A program made the translations under genes and the position numbers. A stretch of 33,735 nucleotides of DNA from an uncultured Acidobacteriia bacterium. Lineage in GTDB: Bacteria > Acidobacteriota > Terriglobia > Bryobacterales > Bryobacteraceae. The DNA lies in contig CAIUOG010000121.1 of the NCBI GenBank assembly GCA_903900705.1, positions 1 through 33,735 of the forward strand. Reading direction: 5' to 3'. The notes under the pieces are model-generated. The model was given only the letters and a program-made list of their open reading frames with translations, made no database searches and had not been told where the DNA came from. Position 1 is the stretch's first letter; every line of letters begins with the position of its first letter. Shown here piece by piece: positions 24,551 through 31,964 of the stretch.

Positions 24551-24888
24551 CCCTGGCTGGCTTTGTTACATCCCGGTGGTGTTTGTATTTCACCTTAGCG
24601 GGTCGGGGAACTATCCGGGACGTTTGTGCCGGGTTTCGTGTCTGCGTCGACCCCGCCACCCCCTTCGGTGGGAAAACGCACTCTTCCGCCACCGCAAGCG
24701 TCCGCACCCGATATTTTCCGGATCGCCTTTCCGTCGCCGCGCCCAGCACCAGAACCAGCGGTTTTACCCGTGTTTTCCCGTCCGCGGCGGCCCGCGCCCC
24801 CCCATCGCCCCCAACACAGCCAGCCTCCTGAGCATCTCTGTCATCGCATGTTGTTGTAACGCTCCGGACCAAATCGGAACAACCATAC
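24551..24888. other. Gene-poor stretch with no recognisable feature
   Basis: Several overlapping open frames exist on both strands (for example 24583-24831 plus and 24420-24899 minus), but their translations are rich in Pro, Arg and Ser, contain no recognisable motif, and contradict one another. A GTTGTT/AACAAC inverted repeat lies just before the receiver-like gene and could be an operator, but it is short. Confidence 0.4.
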
Positions 24889-25233
24889 ATGGCACGCATT
24901 CTTTTACTCGATCTGGAGGATCAAATCCAACTCAGGAACCTTCTCGAAAGTCTCGGTCACCGCGTCATCAGCGGTCAGCGCACAGTCCTCAGCACCGTCG
25001 ATGCCGTACTCTGCAACGGCGAAGATCCGGATTTCCGCCTCATCGTCAGCAGCCTCCGCACCCTGCGCCCTGGTCTGCCCGTGGCCGTCGTCACACCCGT
25101 CTCCTCCGTCGGCAAAATGCTCGCCGTCCTCGAAAGCGGCGCGTCGCACTATTGCGCCGGCCCGTTCGGCCCGGAACAGTTCCGCTGGCTCGCGGACCGC
25201 TCTTCAACGCGCACCCGTTCCGCAGCTGCTTAA
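24889..25233 (+). CDS. Degenerate receiver-like protein
   Basis: A 114-residue protein with the alternating beta/alpha pattern of a response-regulator receiver: ILLLDLEDQIQLRNLLESLGHRV, STVDAVLCNGEDPDF, LPVAVVTPVSS, and LESGASHYCAGPF. The acidic residues D8, E10 and D11 are kept and T69 fits the conserved Thr/Ser. The phosphoacceptor Asp is replaced by Asn (N43 in DAVLCN) and the conserved Lys by Gly (GPF instead of KPF). It is therefore probably not phosphorylated in the normal way and may bind a partner constitutively. There is no output domain and no Shine-Dalgarno before the ATG. Three hybrid kinases lie in the same window, one 1.8 kb upstream. A tandem repeat starts at its stop codon. 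Confidence 0.65.
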   Translation: MARILLLDLEDQIQLRNLLESLGHRVISGQRTVLSTVDAVLCNGEDPDFRLIVSSLRTLRPGLPVAVVTPVSSVGKMLAVLESGASHYCAGPFGPEQFRWLADRSSTRTRSAAA

Positions 25234-25283
25234 ATGAAAGCGGCTACGTAAATGAAAGCAGCCGCGTAAGTAAGCAGGCAGCG
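25231..25283 (+). repeat. 18-bp tandem repeat with stop/start mini-ORFs
   Basis: Units lie at 25231-25248, 25249-25266 and 25267-25283 (the last 17 bp and diverged). Units 1 and 2 read TAAATGAAAGC followed by GGCTACG or AGCCGCG. Each unit begins with TAA, so the receiver-like gene's stop codon is repeated in frame. Units 1 and 2 each carry a complete five-codon frame, encoding MKAAT and MKAAA. The array ends 24 bp before the start of the metallo-hydrolase gene, which itself begins ATGAAG. Confidence 0.7.
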
Positions 25284-25307
25284 TAATCTGGGGAATCCAC
25301 CCCCCGT

Positions 25308-26708
25308 ATGAAGTTCACCATCATCGGTCACGCCTGCCTGTTCATCGAAACCGGCGCCGAAACCATCCTCGCCGACCCCTGGCTGTTCGGGTCCTGCTAC
25401 TGGCGCTCCTGGTGGCACTTCCCGCCCAACACCGCCCTGCGACCCGAGTTCCTCGAACCCGACTACCTCTACCTGTCGCACCACCACTTCGACCATTTCC
25501 ACTACCCTTCGCTGCGTCGCATCGCGAAGACCGCCAAAGTCCTCATCCCCCGCTTCGGCGTCGACGTCATGCGCCACGAACTCCACCGTCTCGGCTTCCC
25601 TGACGTCACCGAACTGCCCCACGGCGATTCCCTCCGTCTGCCCTCCGGCGCCCGCCTCGCGTCCTATCAGTACGGCCCGGATGACAGCGCTCTCATCGTC
25701 GAACACGACGGCGTCGTTCTGGCCGACCTGAACGACTGCAAAATCAGCGGCGTCGCCGCCCGCCCCCTGCTCCGCGCCTTCGGCCCGCCCACTTTTCTCT
25801 TCAAGAGCCATTCCTTCGCCCAGGCCTACCCCAACTGCTATCACGCAGCCGACCCCGCCGAAGCCACGCTCATGACCCGCGAAGACTTCCTCAGCTCCTT
25901 CACCAGCACCCTCCGCGAACTCCGCCCCGCCTACGCCATTCCCTTCGCCAGCATGGTCGCCTTCCTGCACCCCGAAAGCCGCCCCTGCAACGTCTACGCC
26001 GTGCGCCCCCCCGAAGTGGTCGCCGAAGCCGGGTGCGAGACCACAAAGACCGTCTGCATGATTCCCGGCGACTCCTGGTCTTCCGACTCCGGCTTCTCCC
26101 TCCAGCCGCATGACTACTACCAAAGGCCCGCCGAGTGGATCGACCGCCTGGCCGACCAGCATGCCGATAGCATCCGCCGTGACGATGCCGCCGAACAGGG
26201 CTTCCGCCTCGACTTCTCCCTCTTCCGGGATTATTTCGAGGTCTTTCTGCGTTCTCTGCCCCCCGGCATCTGGCTCATGCTGCAGCGCCCCGTCGTCTTC
26301 TTCACCGCGTCCGATCCGCTCCCTTACTGGATCCTCGATTTCCGCACCCGCCGCGTCACCCGCGCCGCCGCGCCCCCCGCCGCGCACGCCAACGTCATCC
26401 GCATCGCCGAAGCCGTGCTCGCCGACGCCATTGCCAAAAACATCGTCGCCTTCGTGCACATCTCCATGCGCATACGCATCGATCTCGCGCCCGGCGGCTC
26501 CCCCGTGGACTTCCTCTTCTGGGGCCTGCTCTCCGTGCAGGAATTAGGCTATCTGCCGCTTCGGCGCAACCTCACGCCCCGCGCCATGGCAGTCCTCTGG
26601 CGTCGACGCGCCGAGGTTCTGGCCCTGCTGCTGCCCATGCTGACGCAACGCTCCGTCCACGGCGCGGTGCTGGGTTCACTGGTGAAAAGGAAAGAGCTTA
26701 GCGAATAG
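25308..26708 (+). CDS. Metallo-beta-lactamase-fold hydrolase, UlaG/CMAH-like
   Basis: A 466-residue protein. The N-terminal half is an MBL fold with the metal motif H58-x-H60-x-D62-H63 (LYLSHHHFDHFH), preceded by ILADPWLFGSCYW. Further motifs FKSHSFAQAYPNCY and PAYAIPFASMVAFLHPESR recall the CMP-N-acetylneuraminate hydroxylase (CMAH)-like branch, but I see no Rieske Cys/His cluster. The C-terminal ~170 residues have no enzyme motif I recognise and could be a sterol-carrier-like or partner domain. The substrate is unknown. The start follows the tandem repeat; a GGGGAA lies about 13 bases upstream, which is far for a Shine-Dalgarno. The 3' end overlaps a minus-strand open frame by 11 bp. Confidence 0.78.
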   Translation: MKFTIIGHACLFIETGAETILADPWLFGSCYWRSWWHFPPNTALRPEFLEPDYLYLSHHHFDHFHYPSLRRIAKTAKVLIPRFGVDVMRHELHRLGFPDVTELPHGDSLRLPSGARLASYQYGPDDSALIVEHDGVVLADLNDCKISGVAARPLLRAFGPPTFLFKSHSFAQAYPNCYHAADPAEATLMTREDFLSSFTSTLRELRPAYAIPFASMVAFLHPESRPCNVYAVRPPEVVAEAGCETTKTVCMIPGDSWSSDSGFSLQPHDYYQRPAEWIDRLADQHADSIRRDDAAEQGFRLDFSLFRDYFEVFLRSLPPGIWLMLQRPVVFFTASDPLPYWILDFRTRRVTRAAAPPAAHANVIRIAEAVLADAIAKNIVAFVHISMRIRIDLAPGGSPVDFLFWGLLSVQELGYLPLRRNLTPRAMAVLWRRRAEVLALLLPMLTQRSVHGAVLGSLVKRKELSE

Positions 26709-26814
26709 CGCGTTTGCGGATGAGTTTTTCTTCCTCGGGGTCCGGCCGCGTCCATTGATAGCTGCGTGTACCGAAAAGAATCGCCGGCGGATACGTCGCC
26801 AGCAGGCCGATCCT
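26698..26814 (-). pseudogene. Coding-like tail without a start codon
   Basis: A 38-codon minus-strand frame reads RIGLLATYPPAILFGTRSYQ and goes on through WTRPDPEEEKLIRKRAIR to a TAA stop. It looks like a natural membrane-edge plus charged C-terminus. It has no ATG, GTG or TTG, and upstream in the same frame is stop-ridden. It begins exactly where the 99-residue membrane protein ends, in the +1 frame. It may be the true C-terminus of that protein, separated by an indel near 26815, or a remnant of another gene. The evidence is only protein-like composition and position. Confidence 0.35.
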
Positions 26815-27112
26815 AGTAGTGCGGCACTTTCTTCCACAGCATCACCGTTGCAATCAGCAGCAATACTTCGCCGCCCATCCCCAGCAGCCGTCCGGCCTTG
26901 CCCGCGCCATCCTTCGCCAGAATCGAGCACGTCCAGGCACCGATCATGTCCCAGATCGTCGTGGTCACCAGACTGATCGCGTAGTAGAACGTCGGCCGCG
27001 GGTCCATCGCGTCAAACCCGTCAATCGCGAAGGAAAACAACTGATCGGTGCACACCACCAGCACGCCGATAAATGCAAAGCCCACAATCGCGGCAAGAAT
27101 GTTACGCACCAT
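26813..27112 (-). CDS. Small membrane protein of unknown function
   Basis: A 99-residue hydrophobic protein starting MVRNILAAIVGFAFIGVLVV. It has three likely membrane helices, at about 4-24, 42-62 and 74-92. Between helices 1 and 2 is a short loop with DGFDAMDPRP. A longer frame upstream adds 38 residues that are out-of-frame potD-antiframe sequence and is rejected. No family is recognised. It lies 28 bp after the polyamine-binding protein gene on the same strand, so it may be the last gene of that operon. A coding-like tail follows in another frame. Confidence 0.7.
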   Translation of the reverse strand: MVRNILAAIVGFAFIGVLVVCTDQLFSFAIDGFDAMDPRPTFYYAISLVTTTIWDMIGAWTCSILAKDGAGKAGRLLGMGGEVLLLIATVMLWKKVPHY

Positions 27113-27140
27113 AGCGTTTTCAATGTTACAACGAATCTCT

Positions 27141-28151
27141 TTATGCGGACTTGATTTCCGTCCACAGCCGGTCCCGATACCGCTGCGCTTCGGCGGGCAA
27201 CGCCGGCGGCCACAGGCCCCGCGCATAAATCCCGTCGTCGGGATACAGCACCGGGTCGTCCGGCAGCAGAGCCCGCGCGGCCTGGTTCGTCGTCGCCGAT
27301 TCCGCTACCCGCGCATTCGCCGCCGCCGCCACCGGTTCCAGCAGGAACTCCAGAAACGCGTGCGCCAGTTCCGTGCGGCGGCTCTCCCGCAAGATCGCCG
27401 CATTGTCGCAATACAGCGGAAAACCCTCCGCCGGATACGCAAAGCCCAGCTGCGGCGCGCTGTGAATCGCCTGCGCCGCCGTGGTGGACCACAACTGCGC
27501 CGCCAGCACATCTCCCGCCACCAGCTGATCCCGCACCTCCGCGTTCATATACGCCCGCAGCAGCGTCTTCTGCCGGATCGCCTCCGCCTTCGCCCGCGCC
27601 AGTTCCGCCCGGTTCGTCGAATCAAACGCCAGCCCCTGCTTCAGCAGGCAAATCCCGATCACATCCTCCGGGTCATCCAGCATCGTGAGTCTGCCCCGCA
27701 GCGCCGGGGACCACAGCGCATCCCACCCCCGCGGCTCCGGTATCTGCCGCCGGTTATACGCTATCCCCGTCGCATTCCACAGGTACGGAACGCCCCACCG
27801 CAGCTCCGGGTCCCAGCCCGGCTTCTGAAACCGCGCGCTCAGGTTCCCCAGCGAGGGCAAACGCCCGTGGTCCAGCGGCGTGAGCAACTCATGCCTCGCC
27901 ATCGGGCCCAGCCGGCTGTGCGTCGGAAAAACCACGTCCCACCCGGAGTTCCCCGTGATCACCTTCGCCAGCATCTCCTCATTGCTCTCGTAGGTGCCAT
28001 AGCGGATCCTCACCCCGTGCTCCCGCTCGAACCGCGCCACCATCGCCGGGTCGATGTAAGCCGACCAGTTGTACACATTCAGCCGCGGCCGCGCATCCCG
28101 CGCGCAGCCCGCCGCCGTTCCCGCCGCCAGAAAGAAATGCCGCCGGTTCAT
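27141..28151 (-). CDS. potD: Spermidine/putrescine-type ABC transporter, substrate-binding lipoprotein
   Basis: A 336-residue periplasmic binding protein of the PotD/PotF family. The mature N-terminus carries the family signature RLNVYNWSAYIDPAMVARFE. GNSGWDVVFPTHSRL, WNATGIAYNRRQI and AGDVLAAQLWSTTAAQAI follow the same family. The signal is MNRRHFFLAAGTAAGC, which combines a twin-arginine motif with a lipobox-like AAGC (C16), so it may be a Tat-exported lipoprotein. The start overlaps the potC stop by four bases (ATGA). It should deliver a polyamine to the PotBC channel; the exact polyamine cannot be read. Confidence 0.9.
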   Translation of the reverse strand: MNRRHFFLAAGTAAGCARDARPRLNVYNWSAYIDPAMVARFEREHGVRIRYGTYESNEEMLAKVITGNSGWDVVFPTHSRLGPMARHELLTPLDHGRLPSLGNLSARFQKPGWDPELRWGVPYLWNATGIAYNRRQIPEPRGWDALWSPALRGRLTMLDDPEDVIGICLLKQGLAFDSTNRAELARAKAEAIRQKTLLRAYMNAEVRDQLVAGDVLAAQLWSTTAAQAIHSAPQLGFAYPAEGFPLYCDNAAILRESRRTELAHAFLEFLLEPVAAAANARVAESATTNQAARALLPDDPVLYPDDGIYARGLWPPALPAEAQRYRDRLWTEIKSA

Positions 28152-28921
28152 CGCCGCTGCAGCCTCTCCGAAAGCAGAATCACCACCCCGAACGCCACCA
28201 CGATAAATGCCGATACCGCGTTCACCACCGGGCTCACGCCACGGCGCGCCATCGCGTAAATCACCATGGGCAGCGTCTGCGAATCCACCCCCGCCACCAG
28301 ACTCGTGATCACGTAATCGTCAAACGAAACCACCAGCGCCAGTAATCCCGCCGCCGCGATGCCCGGCGCAAGATTCGGCAGCGTGACCCGCGCAAACGCG
28401 CCCCATTCGCTCGCCCCCAGGTCCATCGCCGCCTCTTCCAGCGTCCGGTCATAGCTGCGCAGCCGCGCCGAAATCACAATCGTCACGTAAGCGATCGAAA
28501 ACGCCACATGCGCAATGATCACCGTGTGCAGCCCCAGTCGCAGTTGCAGAAAGCGGAACGCCCCCTCGAACAGCGCCAGCAGTGAAACGCCTGTCACGAT
28601 CTCCGGCGTCACCAGCGACAAATACAGCATGCCCGAAAGCACCCGCGCCCCGCGCCGCCACATCGCATAAGCCGCCAGCGTGCCGATCACCGTCGACAGC
28701 ACTCCCGATACCCCGGCAATCACCAGGCTGTTCAGCAGCCCTTCCGCCAGTTGCGGATCTTCCAGCGCCACCCGGTACCACCGCAGCGAAAAGCCCTCCC
28801 ACACCGTGAACCGGCTCGCGTTGAATGAGAACAGAATCAGAATCGCCAGAGGCGCGTGCAGAAACGCCAGCGCACAGGCCGCGTAAATCGCCGCTCCGTG
28901 GTTTCTCCATGTGCTTCTCAT
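28148..28921 (-). CDS. potC: Polyamine-type ABC transporter permease (PotC-like)
   Basis: A 257-residue inner-membrane permease with about six transmembrane helices. The start is taken at ATG 28921, which overlaps the potB stop (ATGA); a longer frame adds 67 residues of Gly/Arg-rich antiframe sequence and is rejected. The EAA loop that docks on the ATPase is EEAAMDLGASEWGAFARVTL (162-181), followed by PNLAPGI. FNASRFTVWEGFSLRWY and VSFDDYVITSLVAG are typical of PotC/PotI. Confidence 0.93.
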   Translation of the reverse strand: MRSTWRNHGAAIYAACALAFLHAPLAILILFSFNASRFTVWEGFSLRWYRVALEDPQLAEGLLNSLVIAGVSGVLSTVIGTLAAYAMWRRGARVLSGMLYLSLVTPEIVTGVSLLALFEGAFRFLQLRLGLHTVIIAHVAFSIAYVTIVISARLRSYDRTLEEAAMDLGASEWGAFARVTLPNLAPGIAAAGLLALVVSFDDYVITSLVAGVDSQTLPMVIYAMARRGVSPVVNAVSAFIVVAFGVVILLSERLQRR

Positions 28922-29736
28922 CGCGCTTCTCTTCGCAGCAGGAACCACAGCGGCGCCGCGCTCACCAGCATCAGCACCAGTGACGCGGCGGACCCGAACG
29001 GCCAGTCCCGCGCCGTGGTGAACTGATTCTGAATCAGATTCCCCAGCATCACGGTCTTGCCCCCGCCCAGCAGATCCGGCGTGAGATACGCCCCCAGGCA
29101 CGGGATGAAAACCAGCACGCACCCCGCCGCGATTCCCGGCGCGGCCAGCGGCAGAATCACCCGCCGCAGCGTGCGCAGCGGCGTCGCGCCCAGGTCCGCC
29201 GCCGCCTCCGGCAGTGCCGGGTCCAGCCGCTCCAGCGTCGCGTAAAGCGGCAGCACGAAAAAGGGCAGAAAGTTGTACACCAGCCCCAGCAGCACCGCGC
29301 CCTCGTTATAGAGCAGCGGCAGCGGACTGCGGATCACGCCCAGCCGCAGCAGCGCCGTATTCACCAGCCCCGTGTCGCGCAGAATAAACAGCCACGCGTA
29401 AGTCCGCACCAGAAAGCTTGTCCAGAAAGGCAGCAGCACCAGTTGCAGCAGCAGGTTCCGCCGGCGTCCCGCCCTCGCGATAAACAGCGCCAGAGGAAAG
29501 CCCGCCACAGCGCAGACCGCCGTCGCCAGCCCCGCCATCCACAGGCTCCGCCACAGAATCCCCAGATACAGCGGATCCAGCAGCCGCGTGTAGTTCTCCG
29601 GGGTCCACGGCCTCTCCACCCCGCCATAATCGCCCCGCGTCAGCAGACTGTAGGCGCACACAATCGCGAGCGGCGTCGCCAGAAACACCGCGCTCCAAAC
29701 CCGCGCCGGCAACAGAAATGCGGAGCGCAGGTTCAT
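28918..29736 (-). CDS. potB: Polyamine-type ABC transporter permease (PotB-like)
   Basis: A 272-residue inner-membrane permease with about six helices. The start at ATG 29736 overlaps the potA stop by four bases; a longer frame adding 44 residues is antiframe sequence. It has LPFWTSFLVRTYAWLFIL, LLYNEGAVLLGLVYNFLPF and the EAA loop at 177-202 (EAAADLGATPLRTLRRVIL), all typical of PotB/PotH. It pairs with the PotC-like protein to form the channel. Confidence 0.93.
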   Translation of the reverse strand: MNLRSAFLLPARVWSAVFLATPLAIVCAYSLLTRGDYGGVERPWTPENYTRLLDPLYLGILWRSLWMAGLATAVCAVAGFPLALFIARAGRRRNLLLQLVLLPFWTSFLVRTYAWLFILRDTGLVNTALLRLGVIRSPLPLLYNEGAVLLGLVYNFLPFFVLPLYATLERLDPALPEAAADLGATPLRTLRRVILPLAAPGIAAGCVLVFIPCLGAYLTPDLLGGGKTVMLGNLIQNQFTTARDWPFGSAASLVLMLVSAAPLWFLLRREAR

Positions 29737-30677
29737 TCGAACCGCAGTTCCCCCGCCGCGTCCCAACTCAGCCAGACCGCCTCGCCTTCCGCGAACCTCT
29801 GCCCGTCCCGCGGCGTCTCCGCCACGGCGTGCCCGCCATCCGCCAGCCGCACATGGACGTGCAGGCAATTACCCAGAAACAACAGGCTCTCCACTGTCCC
29901 CGGCAACCCCGGCCCGCTCCCCGAAATGCGTGTCGATTCCGGCCGCACGCCCACTCCCCCGAACCAGTTCATCTCACCCAGAAATCCCGCCACAAACCGC
30001 GTCGCCGGGCGCAGGTATAGATCCTCCGGCGTGCCTGTCTGTTCAATCCGGCCTCCGTTCATCACCGCCACCTGGTCAGACAGCGACAGCGCTTCTTCCT
30101 GATCATGCGTCACAAACAGGAACGTGATGCCGGTCTGCCGCTGCATGGCCTTCAGTTCGGCGCGCATCTGTTTGCGCAACTGCGGGTCCAGCGCCGCCAG
30201 CGGCTCATCCAGCAGCAACAACTGCGGCTCCAGCACCAGGGACCGCGCCAGCGCCACCCGCTGCTTCTCGCCTCCCGAAAGCTGCGCCGGCAGGCTGTCC
30301 CGTTTCGCGCCCAGCCGCACCAGTTCCAGCGCCTCCAGCGCGCGCTTCGTCGTATCCGGCCGCCCGTGTTCGCGCAGCCCGAATTCAATATTTCGCAGCG
30401 CGCTCAGGTGCGGAAACAGCGCATAATTCTGGAACACCGTGCTCACGTCGCGCTGCCACGGCTTCAGCCTCGTCACGTCTCTGCCATTCAGCAGAATCTC
30501 GCCGCCCGTCGGCTCTTCGAAGCCCCCGATCATCCGCAGCGTGGTCGTCTTGCCGCACCCCGAAGGCCCCAGCAGCGAATAAAACCCGCCCCGCTCCAGC
30601 GCCAGGCTGACGCGATCCACCGCGCGGTGATTCGGAAACGCCTTCGAGACTTCGCGCAGTTCCAGGACGGGCGGCAT
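29733..30677 (-). CDS. potA: Polyamine-type ABC transporter ATP-binding protein
   Basis: A 314-residue cytoplasmic ATPase and first gene of the potABCD-like operon. Walker A GPSGCGKTT is at 37-45, the Q loop is in VFQNYALFPHLS, the signature LSGGEKQR at 133-140, Walker B LLLLDEP with D157/E158, and the switch H191 in VTHDQEE. A TOBE-like domain occupies the last ~70 residues. The promoter would lie in the 49-bp gap shared with the divergent amidohydrolase; I could not identify it clearly. Confidence 0.94.
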   Translation of the reverse strand: MPPVLELREVSKAFPNHRAVDRVSLALERGGFYSLLGPSGCGKTTTLRMIGGFEEPTGGEILLNGRDVTRLKPWQRDVSTVFQNYALFPHLSALRNIEFGLREHGRPDTTKRALEALELVRLGAKRDSLPAQLSGGEKQRVALARSLVLEPQLLLLDEPLAALDPQLRKQMRAELKAMQRQTGITFLFVTHDQEEALSLSDQVAVMNGGRIEQTGTPEDLYLRPATRFVAGFLGEMNWFGGVGVRPESTRISGSGPGLPGTVESLLFLGNCLHVHVRLADGGHAVAETPRDGQRFAEGEAVWLSWDAAGELRFE

Positions 30678-30726
30678 CGGCTAATAGGTCATCTTAGCGG
30701 GTTGCGCCGTGCTACCATCGGTCCCC

Positions 30727-31938
30727 ATGAGGCTGGCTCTAATTCTTCTTTGCACGGCGTTACCGGTCTGCGCGCAGTCCTACCGGTTCGAGCGCGTCTG
30801 GGACGGCGAAAAGCTCCTCACCAACGCCGTCATTACCGTCGAAGGCGGCAAAATCAAAGCCATCTCCCGCGACGCCCCGAATGCTGCGCAAAATGTCGTG
30901 GATATGACCCGCTATACCGCGCTCCCCGGCCTCATCGACGTCCATACCCACCTGACCTACGTCGATCCCGCAAAGAGCAATAAAGTTGCCACCGCCGGCA
31001 GGTCCGCCGCCACCGTCTACCTGTCGCGGGAGGCCGCCCGCAAAACCCTCGAAACCGGCGTCACCACCGTCCGCAACCTGGGCGCCTCCGATTATCAGGA
31101 CATCGCCATGCGCGACCTCATCAATTCCGGCCTCATGACCGGCCCGCGCATGTTCGTCTCCGGCTACGGCCTCTTCATCTCACGCGGCCCCAACCCCGGC
31201 CCCGGCACCGCCGACGGTCCCGCCGAAGTCATGCGCGTTGTCCGCCGCCAGGTGGGCGCTGGAGCCGACGTCATCAAGCTCTACGGCTCCACCGGTTCCG
31301 GCCAGGACGTCACCGGCTTTGAGACCTTCACATACGAGGAAATGAAGGCCGCCGTCGATGCCGCCCACGCGCTCGGCAAGAAGATCGCCATCCATACCTA
31401 CGGCCCCGCCGGAGCCAGAGACGCCATCCGCGCCGGAGCCGATTCGCTCGAACACGCCACCGATATGGACGACGAAACCATCGCCGAACTCGCCCGCAAA
31501 AAGATCTTCTACGTACCCACCATCGACCACAACCGCTACTACGTCGATAACGCCAAAAAACTTGGCTACCCCGAAGGCGCAACCGGCCCTCTCAACGACT
31601 ACATCGCCCGAAATCTCGACACCGCGAAAAAAGCCTGGCAAGCCGGCGTGCGCTTCGCCATGGGCTCAGACGTCGTCTACACCATGTTCGGCGAGAACAC
31701 GCGCGAACTCGCCTGGTTCGTCCGCGCCGGTATGACCCCCGAACAGGCCCTTCGCACCGCCACCGTCGACGCCGCCGAACTGCTCGGCATGGAAAACTCC
31801 CTCGGCCGTCTCAAACCCGGCTGGCTGGCCGATATCGTCGCTGTTGAGGGCAATCCCCTGGATGACATTCAGGTCGCTATCGGCAAAGTCCGCTGGGTCA
31901 TGAAGGGCGGGGAAGTGGTGGTCGACCACCGAAACTGA
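30727..31938 (+). CDS. Exported metal-dependent amidohydrolase
   Basis: A 403-residue protein starting at ATG 30727, which gives a signal peptide (MRLALILLCTALPVCAQ); a GTG at 30709 would add six residues in front of it and is less likely. It belongs to the amidohydrolase superfamily: H73-x-H75 (DVHTHLT), probably carbamylated K184 (DVIKLYGS), H223 (AIHTYG), H243 (LEHATDMDD) and D315 (GSDVVYT). The pattern resembles the imidazolonepropionase-related and Xaa-Arg/Xaa-Pro dipeptidase-type members, which cleave C-terminal amino-acid derivatives. The substrate is unknown. It is divergent from the polyamine operon. Confidence 0.88.
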   Translation: MRLALILLCTALPVCAQSYRFERVWDGEKLLTNAVITVEGGKIKAISRDAPNAAQNVVDMTRYTALPGLIDVHTHLTYVDPAKSNKVATAGRSAATVYLSREAARKTLETGVTTVRNLGASDYQDIAMRDLINSGLMTGPRMFVSGYGLFISRGPNPGPGTADGPAEVMRVVRRQVGAGADVIKLYGSTGSGQDVTGFETFTYEEMKAAVDAAHALGKKIAIHTYGPAGARDAIRAGADSLEHATDMDDETIAELARKKIFYVPTIDHNRYYVDNAKKLGYPEGATGPLNDYIARNLDTAKKAWQAGVRFAMGSDVVYTMFGENTRELAWFVRAGMTPEQALRTATVDAAELLGMENSLGRLKPGWLADIVAVEGNPLDDIQVAIGKVRWVMKGGEVVVDHRN

Positions 31939-31964
31939 CAGGCCTCCGCGATATGCTGTCGGGC

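Noticed and set aside
24420-24899. Minus-strand 159-codon frame and plus-strand 82-codon frame in the gene-poor region
   Set aside because: Neither has a recognisable motif, signal or ribosome site, and the minus frame crosses the terminator and inverted repeat.
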